Shown here one piece after another: positions 10,437-22,908 of a stretch of DNA of 64,000 nucleotides. A program made the position numbers and the translations under genes. The DNA comes from Craterostigma plantagineum (lineage: Eukaryota; Streptophyta; Magnoliopsida; Lamiales; Linderniaceae). The DNA lies in the NCBI GenBank assembly GCA_027422505.1, contig JAPQWV010000012.1, positions 20,248,001 through 20,312,000 of the forward strand, given 5' to 3'. The notes under the pieces were generated by a model, which saw only the letters and a list, made by a program, of their open reading frames with translations, was not told where the DNA came from and did no database searches. Numbering within the stretch: position 1 is the first letter of the stretch; every line of letters starts with the position of its first letter.

Positions 10437-11756
10437 ATGAAAGACAATTGTTAATTATTGGTATGTTTTTTTTTTTTACTTATGTGCTGTGGTTTTCTTT
10501 GAACTGAACCACTCAAAAGTGATCCAAGGAAGAATTTTTTTTTGCTGCTGCAGATTTCCTTAGCGAAGAAAGAAATGAACGTGTGTTTTGAATCAGAGAA
10601 TGTTTGTTAGTTCCCTTAGCTGTTTGTTTGAAGGGTTTGGTAACAATATATAGGATCATTTCAAGGGTATATATATGTGGATTTCGGATTCAAATGTCAA
10701 TTTTCTTGCGTTGTGGTGTGCTTTTGTTTATGGATGAAGTGTTGTAAAATGACAGTACCACTTTGTGAAAATTAGGGTAGAAAAGAAAACAAGGGAGAAA
10801 ATAATTTCCATAAGTTTTTCTTTCGTTTTCGCACCATTTGGTGAGGAAATTAGTTTTCCTTAGTTTCAAGTAAAAATAAACCAAAATTTTCCGTTCTTTT
10901 CTTTTCCTTACGTATTTCTCCGGTCAACCAAACACGAAAACAGTTTTTCTTTTCCTTTTACTTTTCTTTCCATGAACCAAACACACCCTAAAGCATGTGT
11001 CGCTTGATTTGCATTTCTTTTCACCCTGTCCTATATTGCATTGATTAAACTGAGTTTTCCTAATTTTCGATGGTTGAATATATATATATATATATACTTT
11101 GGATACAATTATTTTCGAAGCATGTCATAGTTTCACCATACACGCTAAAATTCGAGAAGCATGGCTAAAGTTCATAACTTCAAAGAAAATAATTTTCCAA
11201 TACATGCTTGAGGTAGGATCTGTCAAAATACACATGCAATAAGAGTTTCCGAAACATATAATTTCGGACATCAAAATTTTGAACATCCATGTAGTAGTAA
11301 ATAGGCCAACTCGTTTTTGGGTTCTACGCGATTTGTCCTTGCCAAAACCAAACGTAATGCTCACCTACAAAATTATTCCTTAAACGGCTAATCACAAACA
11401 ATACGAAGTTATACTTCGACTGGTTCAATTATTAGTGTTTGTTGGGACGAATGTAAGTAAATATTCTAAAATTTTTTCAAGGAACAAATATCTCTAACGA
11501 ACAACTAGCAAGTTAGCAACTAATGACTTGACAAAGCTATTTACGGGGCAACAATCTTTTTTGTTCATTTCGTGTATTATTGACTGTTTCAGAAATCAAG
11601 CCGAAATATAGCAAGCGTCACCACCGACAAAAAAAACTAGTTTTTGGGATTAAAATCCCATATGCGTATATCATAACATCGCAATATAATTTAATCTCCA
11701 TGCTTCACAGATTTTAATTAAAAACTCAAACTTACACTGGGAAAAAGAGGTAATAC
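10437..11756. other. Intergenic between convergent RIC and succinyl-CoA ligase genes
   Basis: No ORF worth reporting. It holds the 3' UTRs of both genes, an (AT)n run at about 11079-11096, and at about 10900-10996 a CTTTTCC-rich block ending AACCAAACACACCCTAAAG. That block resembles one terminus of common plant hAT-type MITEs (AGGGTGTGTTTGGTT), but no opposite end was found. Confidence 0.5.
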
Positions 11757-14700
11757 TCAGCTTGATATGGCTTTCACTGCTTTCTCAGCAGCATCGTCCA
11801 AGTCTTCGGCAGTGATCAGAGTCATTCCACTTTCCTACGTTCATTGAGAAAAAAAATGTCGTAACCTTTGAACATAAAAAAGTATAGTAGATTGTGACGA
11901 ATTTCATATTAGAAAGATGAGAATGACTAACCTTTAGGATTCTCTTTCCTTGGTCGACGTTTGTTCCTTCGAGACGCACAACCACAGGTACTTTGAGTTG
12001 AACCTGTGATAAAAGAATTTCATAAAATACAAAATGGCATTCGAAGAATAATTCCCAAAATTAGCCATTAGCCATGCGAATGAATTGATGGACGCCCTTT
12101 TTCACCTGTTTAGCAGCATTCACAATTCCACTGGCTATTACGTCGCACTTCATAATTCCTCCGAATATGTTCACGAGAATGGCCTTCACCTTCTCGTCTG
12201 AAGTCAAAATCTTGAACGCCTCCACAACCTGTCGAAAAAACGATCACCATATTGGGATTACTTACAGTAGATACCCTAAACCATAGAAAAAACAATATAC
12301 GAATATATCAGCCATGGCTGCCTTTCCCAACTTTTTACAACCCAAAATCATATCATTAGATTAATAATATAAAGCTAAGTTATAAACCCCAAACGTATAA
12401 AAACATACCTGGCCCTCGGAAGCATTCCCTCCCACATCAAGGAAATTGGCAGGCGTTCCCCCGTGTAACTTAATAATGTCCATAGTGGCCATGGCTAGTC
12501 CAGCACCATTCACCATGCAACCGATTTCTCCATCTAAACCGATGTAATTTAAATCGGCTTTGGCAGCTTCCACCTAAAAATTTGGTCAATACAATATGAA
12601 ATGAAACAAAAGTAATACAACCACGAAAGGTTCGATTTTTCATGAACTTCGTCGCAATTAATACCTCACGAGGATCCTCTTGAGTCGGATCCCGAAGAGC
12701 AAATATCTCTTTCTGCCGAAAATGAGCATTGTCATCAAAGTTGAGTTTTGCATCAGCAGCCACCAACTGATTATCCGCAGTCTCGGCTATGGGATTGATC
12801 TGTTTGATAGTGTCAAAATCATGAAGGAATTCGAGCCATCTCATAATGCATAATTTAAATCAAGTTAGGTAAAAGGAAATAACATTTCACCTCGAGCAAT
12901 GTGCAGTCGCATTTACAGAAGAGTTCATACAATTTCTTCACTTGTTCCATACATTCTTTTTTGTCGGCTACCGTAGGTGACAGACCATCAACTACCTTGG
13001 CAGCATCTTCATCAGTAATTCCTTTAAAAACGTCAACTGGCACCTGGTACAACAGGTTAAAAGTCAGAAAAAAGCAAGGGAGCTGCAAACATCACAGAAG
13101 TAGACCCAGGTCTTTGAGTAAGTTAGTCGTAAATTCTGGTAGTTTTATTTTCCTATTCTAGTTGAATATCATAGAGAAAATGGAACGACCTTCACAATCA
13201 ATTCTGGATGTTTCTCTGCAAGATCTTCAATACTTGTTCCACCTTTTCCACAGGCAATGATGATCTGCAAGATAAAAGAATGAAACACTTTCTCAACTCA
13301 AGAAGATGTGAAACTAAAAATCGAACAATAACAGATAAAAGTGCTCTTGATATAAAGGCAACCAAATGACAAGTACTTACTGGGCCAGCCGTTTTACGGT
13401 CGAGAGTGATAGCAAAGTACATCTCATTCACAAGAGATAGCTTCTCACACAGGTATACCTGCAACAACAATCTTTCTCTTTACTTTAAGTTTTAAGTCAA
13501 AATACCTTGACAACTCAACAGAGGTGCAAAGACAGAAAAGTAAATGGTAAATTATCTCAACCCTATTGATATTGAAGACGCACCGCACAACAGAATTTTA
13601 ATGGCAGATAAAAACTTCGGACAGTCAAAATACTTAATGACAGTATTTGGAAAGGTTCCTACATAAATTCAACGTCTCGACGAGATACAGATAGAAGAAA
13701 AGCCAAAACCTTGCTGACAATTTTTCCTTGAGGCCCGGTTTGCTTAGTAACAAGTATCTGTCCAAGCATTTTTCCTGAGAAAACAAGAGCATATAAAAAG
13801 ATGCTAGAAACCAAACTGTTCTTAAACCCCTTCCACACTGAAAGCAAAAGAAAATTAATCATCTCTCCCTTCCATTAAATGGGTGAGATCAAGCTACTTG
13901 TTTCGAATTGCTCGAAAAGACAACAAATGTATACAAAATTTGCTAATAATTGACACTACTTAACATAAACACATCTGAATCTAGAAGTCAAAGGCACTGA
14001 TTCCAGGTGCTCGTGATACCAATTCCACAGAAACAAAATGTCAAGTGGGCCTTAAAATAGACGATCAATAGAGGTAGGCACTGAGGGGAACTGCTAATTA
14101 AGCCTATTGAACCTGTGTAGTAATATAAGGAATTATGCTATACCGGCAATATCCTCTACTTGATCTGCTTTCACAATATGGACACCACCCTGTAATCCAC
14201 TCTTAAATGTTCCCAATCCTCGACCACCAGCAAGAATTTGAGACTTCACAACCACCTGAAATTCAAAATTCGGCAAAACCTAAAATTTGCCTCAACTCAT
14301 CGAATAATTCTTACACATGATCCATTACAATCTCATAAAAAGTATATCTACCTCACTCTGGTTTGGAAAAACTTCGTGCAACGCCTTCTTGACTTCATCG
14401 AGCGAACCCGTGGCAACACCTTTGGGAACATTTATTCCGTGCTTGCTCATCAGCTCAGCTCCCTAATATTTAAAACCATACCTTCATAATCAGAAACTAA
14501 AATAACAGAAACATAAAATGGTCAATTTGACCTTAAATATTCAGAAATCGCCATTGCTCGACATCCAAATGAAACATTTTCTGATCATTTCTCTCACCAA
14601 AAGACGTCTTATCTAAAGCAATCCTCCAAACAAATTGGATATATGTGCATCGAATTTCATTCACCTGATACTCGTGTATGTTGAGACGGCGAAGCTGCTG

Positions 14701-14766
14701 CTGTTGCCATTTCCCGGCGACCGCAACAGATCGATTAGCTAGTTTCCCAAGCAACGTTCGCACCAT
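11757..14766 (-). CDS. Succinyl-CoA ligase [ADP-forming] subunit beta, mitochondrial
   Basis: Twelve exons, 5' to 3' on the minus strand: 14665-14766, 14352-14462, 14144-14255, 13710-13774, 13381-13458, 13190-13264, 12891-13043, 12665-12799, 12409-12573, 12106-12228, 11932-12003, 11757-11834. They sum to 1269 bases (422 aa) with consistent phases and GT-AG borders. Visible motifs are [17 protein letters not shown] at the start of the ATP-grasp domain, [19 protein letters not shown] (nucleotide binding), [22 protein letters not shown], and C-terminal [20 protein letters not shown] and [13 protein letters not shown] of the CoA-ligase domain. The Arg-rich first 26 residues form a plausible mitochondrial presequence. 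The enzyme, with the alpha subunit, converts succinyl-CoA to succinate with ATP synthesis in the TCA cycle. Length matches the Arabidopsis protein (421 aa from memory). A 176-bp piece (12721-12896) is copied at 19786-19961. Confidence 0.95.
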
Positions 14767-15400
14767 TGTTTTTCTGCGTTTAAGATCTGAAGATCGCTGG
14801 AATTGCAAGACTTTTCGCTGGTAATAATTATTAAATATAATAAATAAATCAGGGATAGAAAACCCTAGTCTTTTGGCACCTTATTACTCGGGCATCCGGG
14901 TCGGATTTACCAGTCCACTTTGATTAAATTCGAACCATCTCAGGCCCCGTCCGAAAATGATACATTTCTTCATTATTGTTAGGGTGGCAAACGGGTCGGG
15001 TTGGATCACATTCGTGTTCAATCCGTTTAATAAACGGGTTGAAACTTTAACCCTAACCTGACCTATTTACTTAAACGGGTTTGAAATATCGAACCGTAAC
15101 CCGTTATAAATCCAAATTAAACAAAACAATAGAGAAACATTTGTTTTTTTCTAAAAATAAATTAATAAACAATTAGAGTTGCAAGTAACAAAAGTCTCAG
15201 AAAATATAATTGAAATATCAAATCTTTCATAGTCATCAGTAACCGAAGCCGATGATAATTAACTCGAATTTTCAAGCATGCTTTCATTTGATCTTCCACC
15301 CTAATTTTTCATGTTATCTCAGCATAACTATCGAGCATAGGATCCTTTTCGTTTTATTTTATTATGTTAATGATATTTTAATAATTTATATTACATCTGT
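14767..15400. other. Upstream region with hAT-like GGGTCGGGTT repeat
   Basis: After a short AT-rich promoter region, sequence from about 14983 (TAGGGTGGCAAACGGGTCGGG) onward alternates ACGGGTTTGAA, TAACCCTAACCTGACC and similar blocks. This style is common in plant non-autonomous hAT elements. The right end (about 15590, TTGGCGGGTGGTCGATTTG) is not a clean inverted copy, so boundaries are not set. Confidence 0.45.
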
Positions 15401-15665
15401 TAAATGGATTGATAAACGGGTTGGTTTCAGGTTGATTTCGGGTTGAAAATTCGAACCCTAACCTGACCCACTTGATATTTGAGTTGGGTTCGGGTTTGCC
15501 TATTTACTTAAACAGCTCGAAAATGATAACTCAAACCTCCTATTTTTTGCGGTTCGTGTCGGGTTGGCGGGTGGTCGATTTGATTTTGAACGACCTAATT
15601 ATTGCAACGTTGGTTGTGCACATAAGGTCAAATAGGCTTACATGAAATGCAATGCTAATGTTTTA

Positions 15666-16092
15666 GAGCATCTCCAACCGAACACCAAAATGCAAAATTC
15701 TCACACATCTTGTCAGAAAAAGCTGCCCAAGGATAGATAAAGAAATTGACAAGACCGATGAGAGCGTTATTTATGCATATACAAGGTCTTGTCCAATACT
15801 TTAACCAATAATATGATTTTATCTTCTTGTCTTCTTGTCCTAGGAAGGCTCAAAGTCAAACGTAAGCCGTTATTATTTTTTTTATTAAATCTAAAATTAA
15901 ATTTGTAGTCCAATTTGTAAAGTTGTAAAATATGTGAGTAGTATTAAAATTTGTAAAAGTTGGTGCGGAAGTGAGTATTACAAAATAGTCTATTTAGTTT
16001 GAGAATTATTGATCGGTTGGAGAAGAATTACTGCATTTCGAGTTTGAGAATGCGTTTGAGTTTGGGAATGCGTTTCTCGGTTGGAGATGGTC
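15666..16092. mobile_element. Tourist-type (PIF/Harbinger) MITE, copy 1
   Basis: The ends GAGCATCTCCAACCG and (reversed) GACCATCTCCAACCG are inverted. They are flanked by TTA on both sides (15663-15665 and 16093-16095), the 3-bp duplication of PIF/Harbinger elements. It is 427 bp with no coding. Confidence 0.85.
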
Positions 16093-16309
16093 TTAGAAAT
16101 AAGATTTCTTCCGCATCGTAATCACCATCATTCAGACAGAACGGCCTAAATGACCTAACCAAAAAATGAAAGCTCTGAAATAAATCAATAACACGACACC
16201 CTTCTTATGCGTCCAAAAAAATCGCCTCCCTGGTTAGCGTGGGAGACAACCGTTTGTCCAATTCGTCGCTTCGTAAAATACCTGAAATATCATAAAACAC
16301 ACTAGAAAG

Positions 16310-16314
16310 GCACC
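16310..16314. repeat. Target-site duplication GCACC (left)
   Basis: The five bases directly before the LTR are repeated after the right LTR at 28027-28031, and again at 20871-20875 because of the segmental duplication. Confidence 0.9.
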
Positions 16315-17456
16315 TGTTAGGATCGGTTTACGCGTTTAGAGGGGGGGTGAATAAACGCTTGTCGCCTTTTTGGTAGTTAACCGGTTAAGGTTAATACCGG
16401 TGCTTGATTTTTCTCTTTGTGTTATTTGCGGAAGCTTGTAAATCAGTTCTGACTCAGAAACCGATAATCTGTGCGTAGTGTTAGTGTGTGTGTGAAAGAC
16501 GATACCGGTTTGTTTCTGGAAGTTCGGAGTTAAATCTCCTACGTCTCCCCTTCTTCCTCGTGAGGAAGGTTCACTAGACTTCAGTTATACACTCACAGTA
16601 CAACCTACCCGGCTGCCCTCAGCCTTATCTAGTGAATCCCTAGGCAGTCGTAAAATACAATCCACCTACTTCAACAGCTTTTTACAGTCCGTCGGAATAA
16701 CAATAACTCACTTACTTAACCTGACCGGTTATCGTACAGTGAGGACAACACTTTCTAAATTTCTCGCTTTGTTCTTGACTTTCGTCTGATTGATTTCTCG
16801 TGGTTGTGTTGTTATCTTCTTCAGTGTTTCTTCTCTGATATATATACTTGTTTGTTGATGAAGAAGACCGTTGTGAAATATCTCCAAGTGCTGAACTGTG
16901 CATTAAATGCACTTTCCCAAAATAGGTACTGTCCGGTCTTGGCAGCAGTTCATACTGTCTCATTTGCTTTTTCCATTTTAAGCTCGGCTTGACTTCGACC
17001 TGTCTTCCTATGGCAGCCTTGCATTAAAGATTTCGACAGTAGATTTCATTATCCCGCCTTGAGTAAATTTGAATCTTTGTACACATGGCATGCTTGATGA
17101 CAGAACTCCGGTCTTCGCACTTTATCGGTCCGGTATCTGAGTTCTGATCTTGGTTCCTGCCAGGTCCAGTATATCTTTGCATATTGTCCGGTTTTAGGCA
17201 CGCTTCTTCTAACAATCAGTCTTGTGTTCTTTTAACTGATGTCCAGTCTCCTGCGCATATGTAATCTGCTGATTGACATCCGGTCTTTTAATCTTCTTCA
17301 AACTGGTATCCTTAACCAGGCTTGAGCAATTTCCTTCAGACTGATTATCTGGTCTTTTAATCTTCGGTCTTATGTTCTTCTGACCGGTATTCTTAATCAA
17401 GTTTGGACAATCACCAAAACTGTTTAATCTGAATTCTCAATTCACGATTCCTAACA
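16315..17456 (-). mobile_element. Sirevirus-like Copia LTR (3' LTR), duplicated copy
   Basis: 1142 bp from TGTTAGGATCGG to CGATTCCTAACA. On the minus strand it is the 3' LTR: outside its right end lies the reversed polypurine tract. Compared by eye with the LTR at 26886-28026 there is one indel in a G run plus about three substitutions, so the insertion is young. Confidence 0.92.
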
Positions 17457-17485
17457 ATTTCCCCCTTTTTGGTGATTGTCAAAAC
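17457..17485 (-). other. Polypurine tract (minus strand) of the Copia element
   Basis: Reading minus, CACCAAAAAGGGGGAAAT directly precedes the LTR. This A/G tract primes plus-strand synthesis and fixes the element's orientation. A second copy is at 22018-22046. Confidence 0.85.
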
Positions 17486-17696
17486 TCAACGAAGCAGAAC
17501 GGTATTTATTATATCAAAGCCAATTTGATACATAAACTACCGATCTATTACAACCGTTGTTGGCCTATCTATTCCTTAGATATGCTAAACTTCTTCGATC
17601 TTCTGGTTGTCGGCATCGTCCGGTTTCTTCGGTACATCCCGGTTTGCCTTCTGCTTCGCCTTAGTGCTGCAGCAGTTCCATCTGCCCTTTCTCCTC

Positions 17697-18449
17697 AGCT
17701 AGCAGCACTCCTACTCCACACTGCTTGTCACAACCGGTATCTATACTTCTTCGATCTTCCGGTTGTTGGCATCCCAAGTTCTCTCTGGTATGTCCTGGTC
17801 TGCCAGCAGCTTCGTTCAGTACTGCCATCTTCCCTTTCTCCCCAATTAGTATTGGGCAGTGGGCAGTACTCTTCTTCCCCCTTTTTGACAATCACATGTT
17901 CGGTGTGAGGGAAGGTAGTCATTGTGCAAGAGAGTCATCATTACCGTCTTGTTAGGATCGGTTTACGCGTTTAGAGGGGGGGTGAATAAACGCTTGTCGC
18001 CTTTTTGGTAGTTAACCGGTTAAGGTTAATACCGGTGCTTGATTTTTCTCTTTGTGTTATTTGCGGAAGCTTGTAAATCGGTTCTGACTCAGAAACCGAT
18101 AATCTGTGCGTAGTGTTAGTGTGTGTGTGTGTGAAAGACGATACCGGTTTGTTTCTGAAAGTTCGGAGTTAAATCTCCTACGTCTCCCCTTCTTCCTCAG
18201 CTAGCAGCACTCCTACTCCACACTGCTTGTCACAACCGGTATCTATACTTCTTCGATCTTCCGGTTGTTGGCATCCCAAGTTCTCTCTGGTATGTCCTGG
18301 TCTGCCAGCAGCTTCGTTCAGTACTGCCATCTTCCCTTTCTCCCCAATTAGTATTGGGCAGTGGGCAGTACTCTTCTTCCCCCTTTTTGACAATCACATG
18401 TTCGGTGTGAGGGAAGGTAGTCATTGTGCAAGAGAGTCATCATTACCGT
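17697..18449. repeat. Internal 251-bp duplication flanking a 249-bp LTR end
   Basis: Positions 17697-17947 reappear at 18199-18449 (offset 502). Between them, 17950-18198 is a copy of the first about 247 bases of the LTR (TGTTAGGATCGG...CTTCTTCCTC), including a longer GT run than in the full LTR. The join at 18198 uses the shared TCCTC. In minus-strand terms the inserted piece is the 3' (U5-side) end of the LTR. It is duplicated again at 22258-23010. Confidence 0.9.
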
Positions 18450-19169
18450 TGTTCTCTCCTTCTGAGGCACAATGAAATCGGTAGCTCTGTAGCTGCGCTC
18501 AGATTTGACAGGACGCTTCAAGATCTGAAGAAATCTTCTTCTGAGTCGTCCAGTCTTAGCAGCTCGTACAAAGCTCCGGTTGTCTCCAGGACTCACGCTT
18601 TTTGTTGAGCTCCTTGGAGGGTCGGTTGTTGCGTCATGGTGGATCTCCGCTTTTTGGCACCACTGAAAGCGCAACGAAACCGATAGGAACCGGTGTCCGG
18701 GTATGTGCCTGGCATGGCGTTTAATCCCGGGTAACCGGTTCCCCTTTTCCAGTCCCTGTAGTAGATGGTCTACAAGGGACTGGTGGGGCGCCATCCTCTT
18801 CTTTGGGTCCTTGTAGTGCCCTGATGGCTCGCCCGGTCCGCGGCATCTTTTGTTCAGCTCTGGGTAAGAAGCTGATGACTGGGTGCATCTGATCCAACTC
18901 GTCCAGTCATCAGAGAGCATCCCAGAGCCCTCCTTCTGTGCCGTCGGACTTGTTTTAAAAAGCCTGCTAGTCCACAGCAGCGTCTTTGTAGCTTTGTTTG
19001 ACCGCCGTGAGGTCTTTGAATGATCTAATGGATGAGTCTGCATCCAGTCTGTTGGAGATACTGCTTTGAGGCGATCGGGTAAGAAAACTGGGCTTGGACT
19101 TGTTAAGCTTTTTCTGGTTGTGAGGCTTATCCTGACTGAGGGTTGTGGATGTTTCGGTAACTTAGGCAT
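18348..19169 (-). pseudogene. Minus-strand ORF 3' of the missing pol (possible env-like relic), copy 1
   Basis: The 273-codon frame starts MPKLPKHPQPSVRISLTTRK and is rich in Arg, Ser, Lys and Pro, with no membrane segment. It lies where Sireviruses often carry an extra ORF between pol and the 3' LTR. Its last part overlaps the duplicated 251-bp block. No conserved domain is recognised, so the env-like label rests on position only. Confidence 0.35.
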
Positions 19170-19782
19170 TTTGAACTTAGTTGTTGAGTGACTGGGATTT
19201 TGAAGAGGGTCGTGAGGTCTTTAAATAGCCGGAGAATTCCTGTCGATTTGTGTCACGGGTGCACAGTATTCCAAGCCATGCTTATCTTCTTTTCAGTGCG
19301 TCGGAACTTTATGTCTTGTCCGATGACAGAGATTCGTTGATGACATGACTATTCACCTTCTCAAATATCCTGCAAGTTTCAAAGCCAGCTGTATCAAACT
19401 CAATAATATGTGCATTGATGAGGCACAGTTATCGAAGAGACTCGGTCTTTATCCGCTCAGTAGGAGTCATATGTTTATCCATTGGTCAGTCATGGATAGT
19501 TCCGGTTTCAGAAGGCTTTTGAGATACTTTGATACTCAGACAGAGAGTAGACACTGCTTTTGAGAACCAGTCTGGTGCAGTTGTGCGTAGTTCACCGGTT
19601 TGTCATTCCTGTACTTAGTCTCTCCTTCCTGATTTCAGTACTCCCGACTATCTTCACCGAGTTGACAACCTTGGTACTTCTACTGCTTTTCCTCTTAAGG
19701 CTGTAACTTTCCTCCAGTAGAAGAACTTGCTTGTTGACCCAGTTTGTCTGCTCCTTAACCACTAGTTAGAGTCTGAACCTAT
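19170..19782. other. Copia interior without recognisable coding, end of first copy
   Basis: No pol motifs (protease, integrase, reverse transcriptase) were found on either strand. The same sequence at 23731-24343 continues into the rest of the element. Confidence 0.6.
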
Positions 19783-19961
19783 GACAATGAGCATTGTCAT
19801 CAAAGTTGAGTTTTGCATCAGCAGCCACCAACTGATTATCCGCAGTCTCGGCTATGGGATTGATCTGTTTGATAGTGTCAAAATCATGAAGGAATTCGAG
19901 CCATCTCATAATGCATAATTTAAATCAAGTTAGGTAAAAGGAAATAACATTTCACCTCGAG
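19783..19961. repeat. Filler at duplication junction: copy of succinyl-CoA ligase exon/intron
   Basis: Three untemplated-looking bases (GAC) are followed by 19786-19961, an apparently exact copy in the same orientation of 12721-12896. This covers the 3' part of the exon encoding INPIAET...NAHFRQ, the complete intron, and six bases of the next exon (CTCGAG). It then switches directly to the sequence of 15401. A gene fragment of this size has no promoter or frame and is non-coding. Confidence 0.95.
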
Positions 19962-20226
19962 TAAATGGATTGATAAACGGGTTGGTTTCAGGTTGATTTC
20001 GGGTTGAAAATTCGAACCCTAACCTGACCCACTTGATATTTGAGTTGGGTTCGGGTTTGCCTATTTACTTAAACAGCTCGAAAATGATAACTCAAACCTC
20101 CTATTTTTTGCGGTTCGTGTCGGGTTGGCGGGTGGTCGATTTGATTTTGAACGACCTAATTATTGCAACGTTGGTTGTGCACATAAGGTCAAATAGGCTT
20201 ACATGAAATGCAATGCTAATGTTTTA

Positions 20227-20653
20227 GAGCATCTCCAACCGAACACCAAAATGCAAAATTCTCACACATCTTGTCAGAAAAAGCTGCCCAAGGATAGATA
20301 AAGAAATTGACAAGACCGATGAGAGCGTTATTTATGCATATACAAGGTCTTGTCCAATACTTTAACCAATAATATGATTTTATCTTCTTGTCTTCTTGTC
20401 CTAGGAAGGCTCAAAGTCAAACGTAAGCCGTTATTATTTTTTTTATTAAATCTAAAATTAAATTTGTAGTCCAATTTGTAAAGTTGTAAAATATGTGAGT
20501 AGTATTAAAATTTGTAAAAGTTGGTGCGGAAGTGAGTATTACAAAATAGTCTATTTAGTTTGAGAATTATTGATCGGTTGGAGAAGAATTACTGCATTTC
20601 GAGTTTGAGAATGCGTTTGAGTTTGGGAATGCGTTTCTCGGTTGGAGATGGTC
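20227..20653. mobile_element. Tourist-type MITE, copy 2
   Basis: Duplicate of 15666-16092 at offset 4561, with the same TTA flanks. Confidence 0.85.
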
Positions 20654-20875
20654 TTAGAAATAAGATTTCTTCCGCATCGTAATCACCATCATTCAGACAG
20701 AACGGCCTAAATGACCTAACCAAAAAATGAAAGCTCTGAAATAAATCAATAACACGACACCCTTCTTATGCGTCCAAAAAAATCGCCTCCCTGGTTAGCG
20801 TGGGAGACAACCGTTTGTCCAATTCGTCGCTTCGTAAAATACCTGAAATATCATAAAACACACTAGAAAGGCACC

Positions 20876-22017
20876 TGTTAGGATCGGTTTACGCGTTTAG
20901 AGGGGGGGTGAATAAACGCTTGTCGCCTTTTTGGTAGTTAACCGGTTAAGGTTAATACCGGTGCTTGATTTTTCTCTTTGTGTTATTTGCGGAAGCTTGT
21001 AAATCAGTTCTGACTCAGAAACCGATAATCTGTGCGTAGTGTTAGTGTGTGTGTGAAAGACGATACCGGTTTGTTTCTGGAAGTTCGGAGTTAAATCTCC
21101 TACGTCTCCCCTTCTTCCTCGTGAGGAAGGTTCACTAGACTTCAGTTATACACTCACAGTACAACCTACCCGGCTGCCCTCAGCCTTATCTAGTGAATCC
21201 CTAGGCAGTCGTAAAATACAATCCACCTACTTCAACAGCTTTTTACAGTCCGTCGGAATAACAATAACTCACTTACTTAACCTGACCGGTTATCGTACAG
21301 TGAGGACAACACTTTCTAAATTTCTCGCTTTGTTCTTGACTTTCGTCTGATTGATTTCTCGTGGTTGTGTTGTTATCTTCTTCAGTGTTTCTTCTCTGAT
21401 ATATATACTTGTTTGTTGATGAAGAAGACCGTTGTGAAATATCTCCAAGTGCTGAACTGTGCATTAAATGCACTTTCCCAAAATAGGTACTGTCCGGTCT
21501 TGGCAGCAGTTCATACTGTCTCATTTGCTTTTTCCATTTTAAGCTCGGCTTGACTTCGACCTGTCTTCCTATGGCAGCCTTGCATTAAAGATTTCGACAG
21601 TAGATTTCATTATCCCGCCTTGAGTAAATTTGAATCTTTGTACACATGGCATGCTTGATGACAGAACTCCGGTCTTCGCACTTTATCGGTCCGGTATCTG
21701 AGTTCTGATCTTGGTTCCTGCCAGGTCCAGTATATCTTTGCATATTGTCCGGTTTTAGGCACGCTTCTTCTAACAATCAGTCTTGTGTTCTTTTAACTGA
21801 TGTCCAGTCTCCTGCGCATATGTAATCTGCTGATTGACATCCGGTCTTTTAATCTTCTTCAAACTGGTATCCTTAACCAGGCTTGAGCAATTTCCTTCAG
21901 ACTGATTATCTGGTCTTTTAATCTTCGGTCTTATGTTCTTCTGACCGGTATTCTTAATCAAGTTTGGACAATCACCAAAACTGTTTAATCTGAATTCTCA
22001 ATTCACGATTCCTAACA
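20876..22017 (-). mobile_element. Copia 3' LTR, ancestral copy
   Basis: Same sequence as 16315-17456. It is preceded by GCACC at 20871-20875. Confidence 0.92.
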
Positions 22018-22908
22018 ATTTCCCCCTTTTTGGTGATTGTCAAAACTCAACGAAGCAGAACGGTATTTATTATATCAAAGCCAATTTGATACATAAACTA
22101 CCGATCTATTACAACCGTTGTTGGCCTATCTATTCCTTAGATATGCTAAACTTCTTCGATCTTCTGGTTGTCGGCATCGTCCGGTTTCTTCGGTACATCC
22201 CGGTTTGCCTTCTGCTTCGCCTTAGTGCTGCAGCAGTTCCATCTGCCCTTTCTCCTCAGCTAGCAGCACTCCTACTCCACACTGCTTGTCACAACCGGTA
22301 TCTATACTTCTTCGATCTTCCGGTTGTTGGCATCCCAAGTTCTCTCTGGTATGTCCTGGTCTGCCAGCAGCTTCGTTCAGTACTGCCATCTTCCCTTTCT
22401 CCCCAATTAGTATTGGGCAGTGGGCAGTACTCTTCTTCCCCCTTTTTGACAATCACATGTTCGGTGTGAGGGAAGGTAGTCATTGTGCAAGAGAGTCATC
22501 ATTACCGTCTTGTTAGGATCGGTTTACGCGTTTAGAGGGGGGGTGAATAAACGCTTGTCGCCTTTTTGGTAGTTAACCGGTTAAGGTTAATACCGGTGCT
22601 TGATTTTTCTCTTTGTGTTATTTGCGGAAGCTTGTAAATCGGTTCTGACTCAGAAACCGATAATCTGTGCGTAGTGTTAGTGTGTGTGTGTGTGAAAGAC
22701 GATACCGGTTTGTTTCTGAAAGTTCGGAGTTAAATCTCCTACGTCTCCCCTTCTTCCTCAGCTAGCAGCACTCCTACTCCACACTGCTTGTCACAACCGG
22801 TATCTATACTTCTTCGATCTTCCGGTTGTTGGCATCCCAAGTTCTCTCTGGTATGTCCTGGTCTGCCAGCAGCTTCGTTCAGTACTGCCATCTTCCCTTT
22901 CTCCCCAA

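Larger units (their letters stand above)
15401..19782. repeat. First copy of a 4382-bp tandem segmental duplication
   Basis: It matches 19962-24343 at a constant offset of 4561 bases. Every segment compared (MITE, LTR, microsatellite, internal ORFs) looked identical. The unit starts inside the hAT-like repeat, includes host flank and the Tourist MITE, the full left LTR and 2.3 kb of Copia interior. It stops abruptly mid-element at 19782. Confidence 0.95.

Noticed and set aside
9890..10447. 185-codon minus-strand frame
   Set aside because: Shadow of RIC exon 4, whose Ser/Arg-rich codons leave the opposite strand open.
10690..10996. Complete hAT-type MITE after RIC
   Set aside because: Only the right-hand CCAAACACACCCTAAA end was found; no matching left end or 8-bp duplication.
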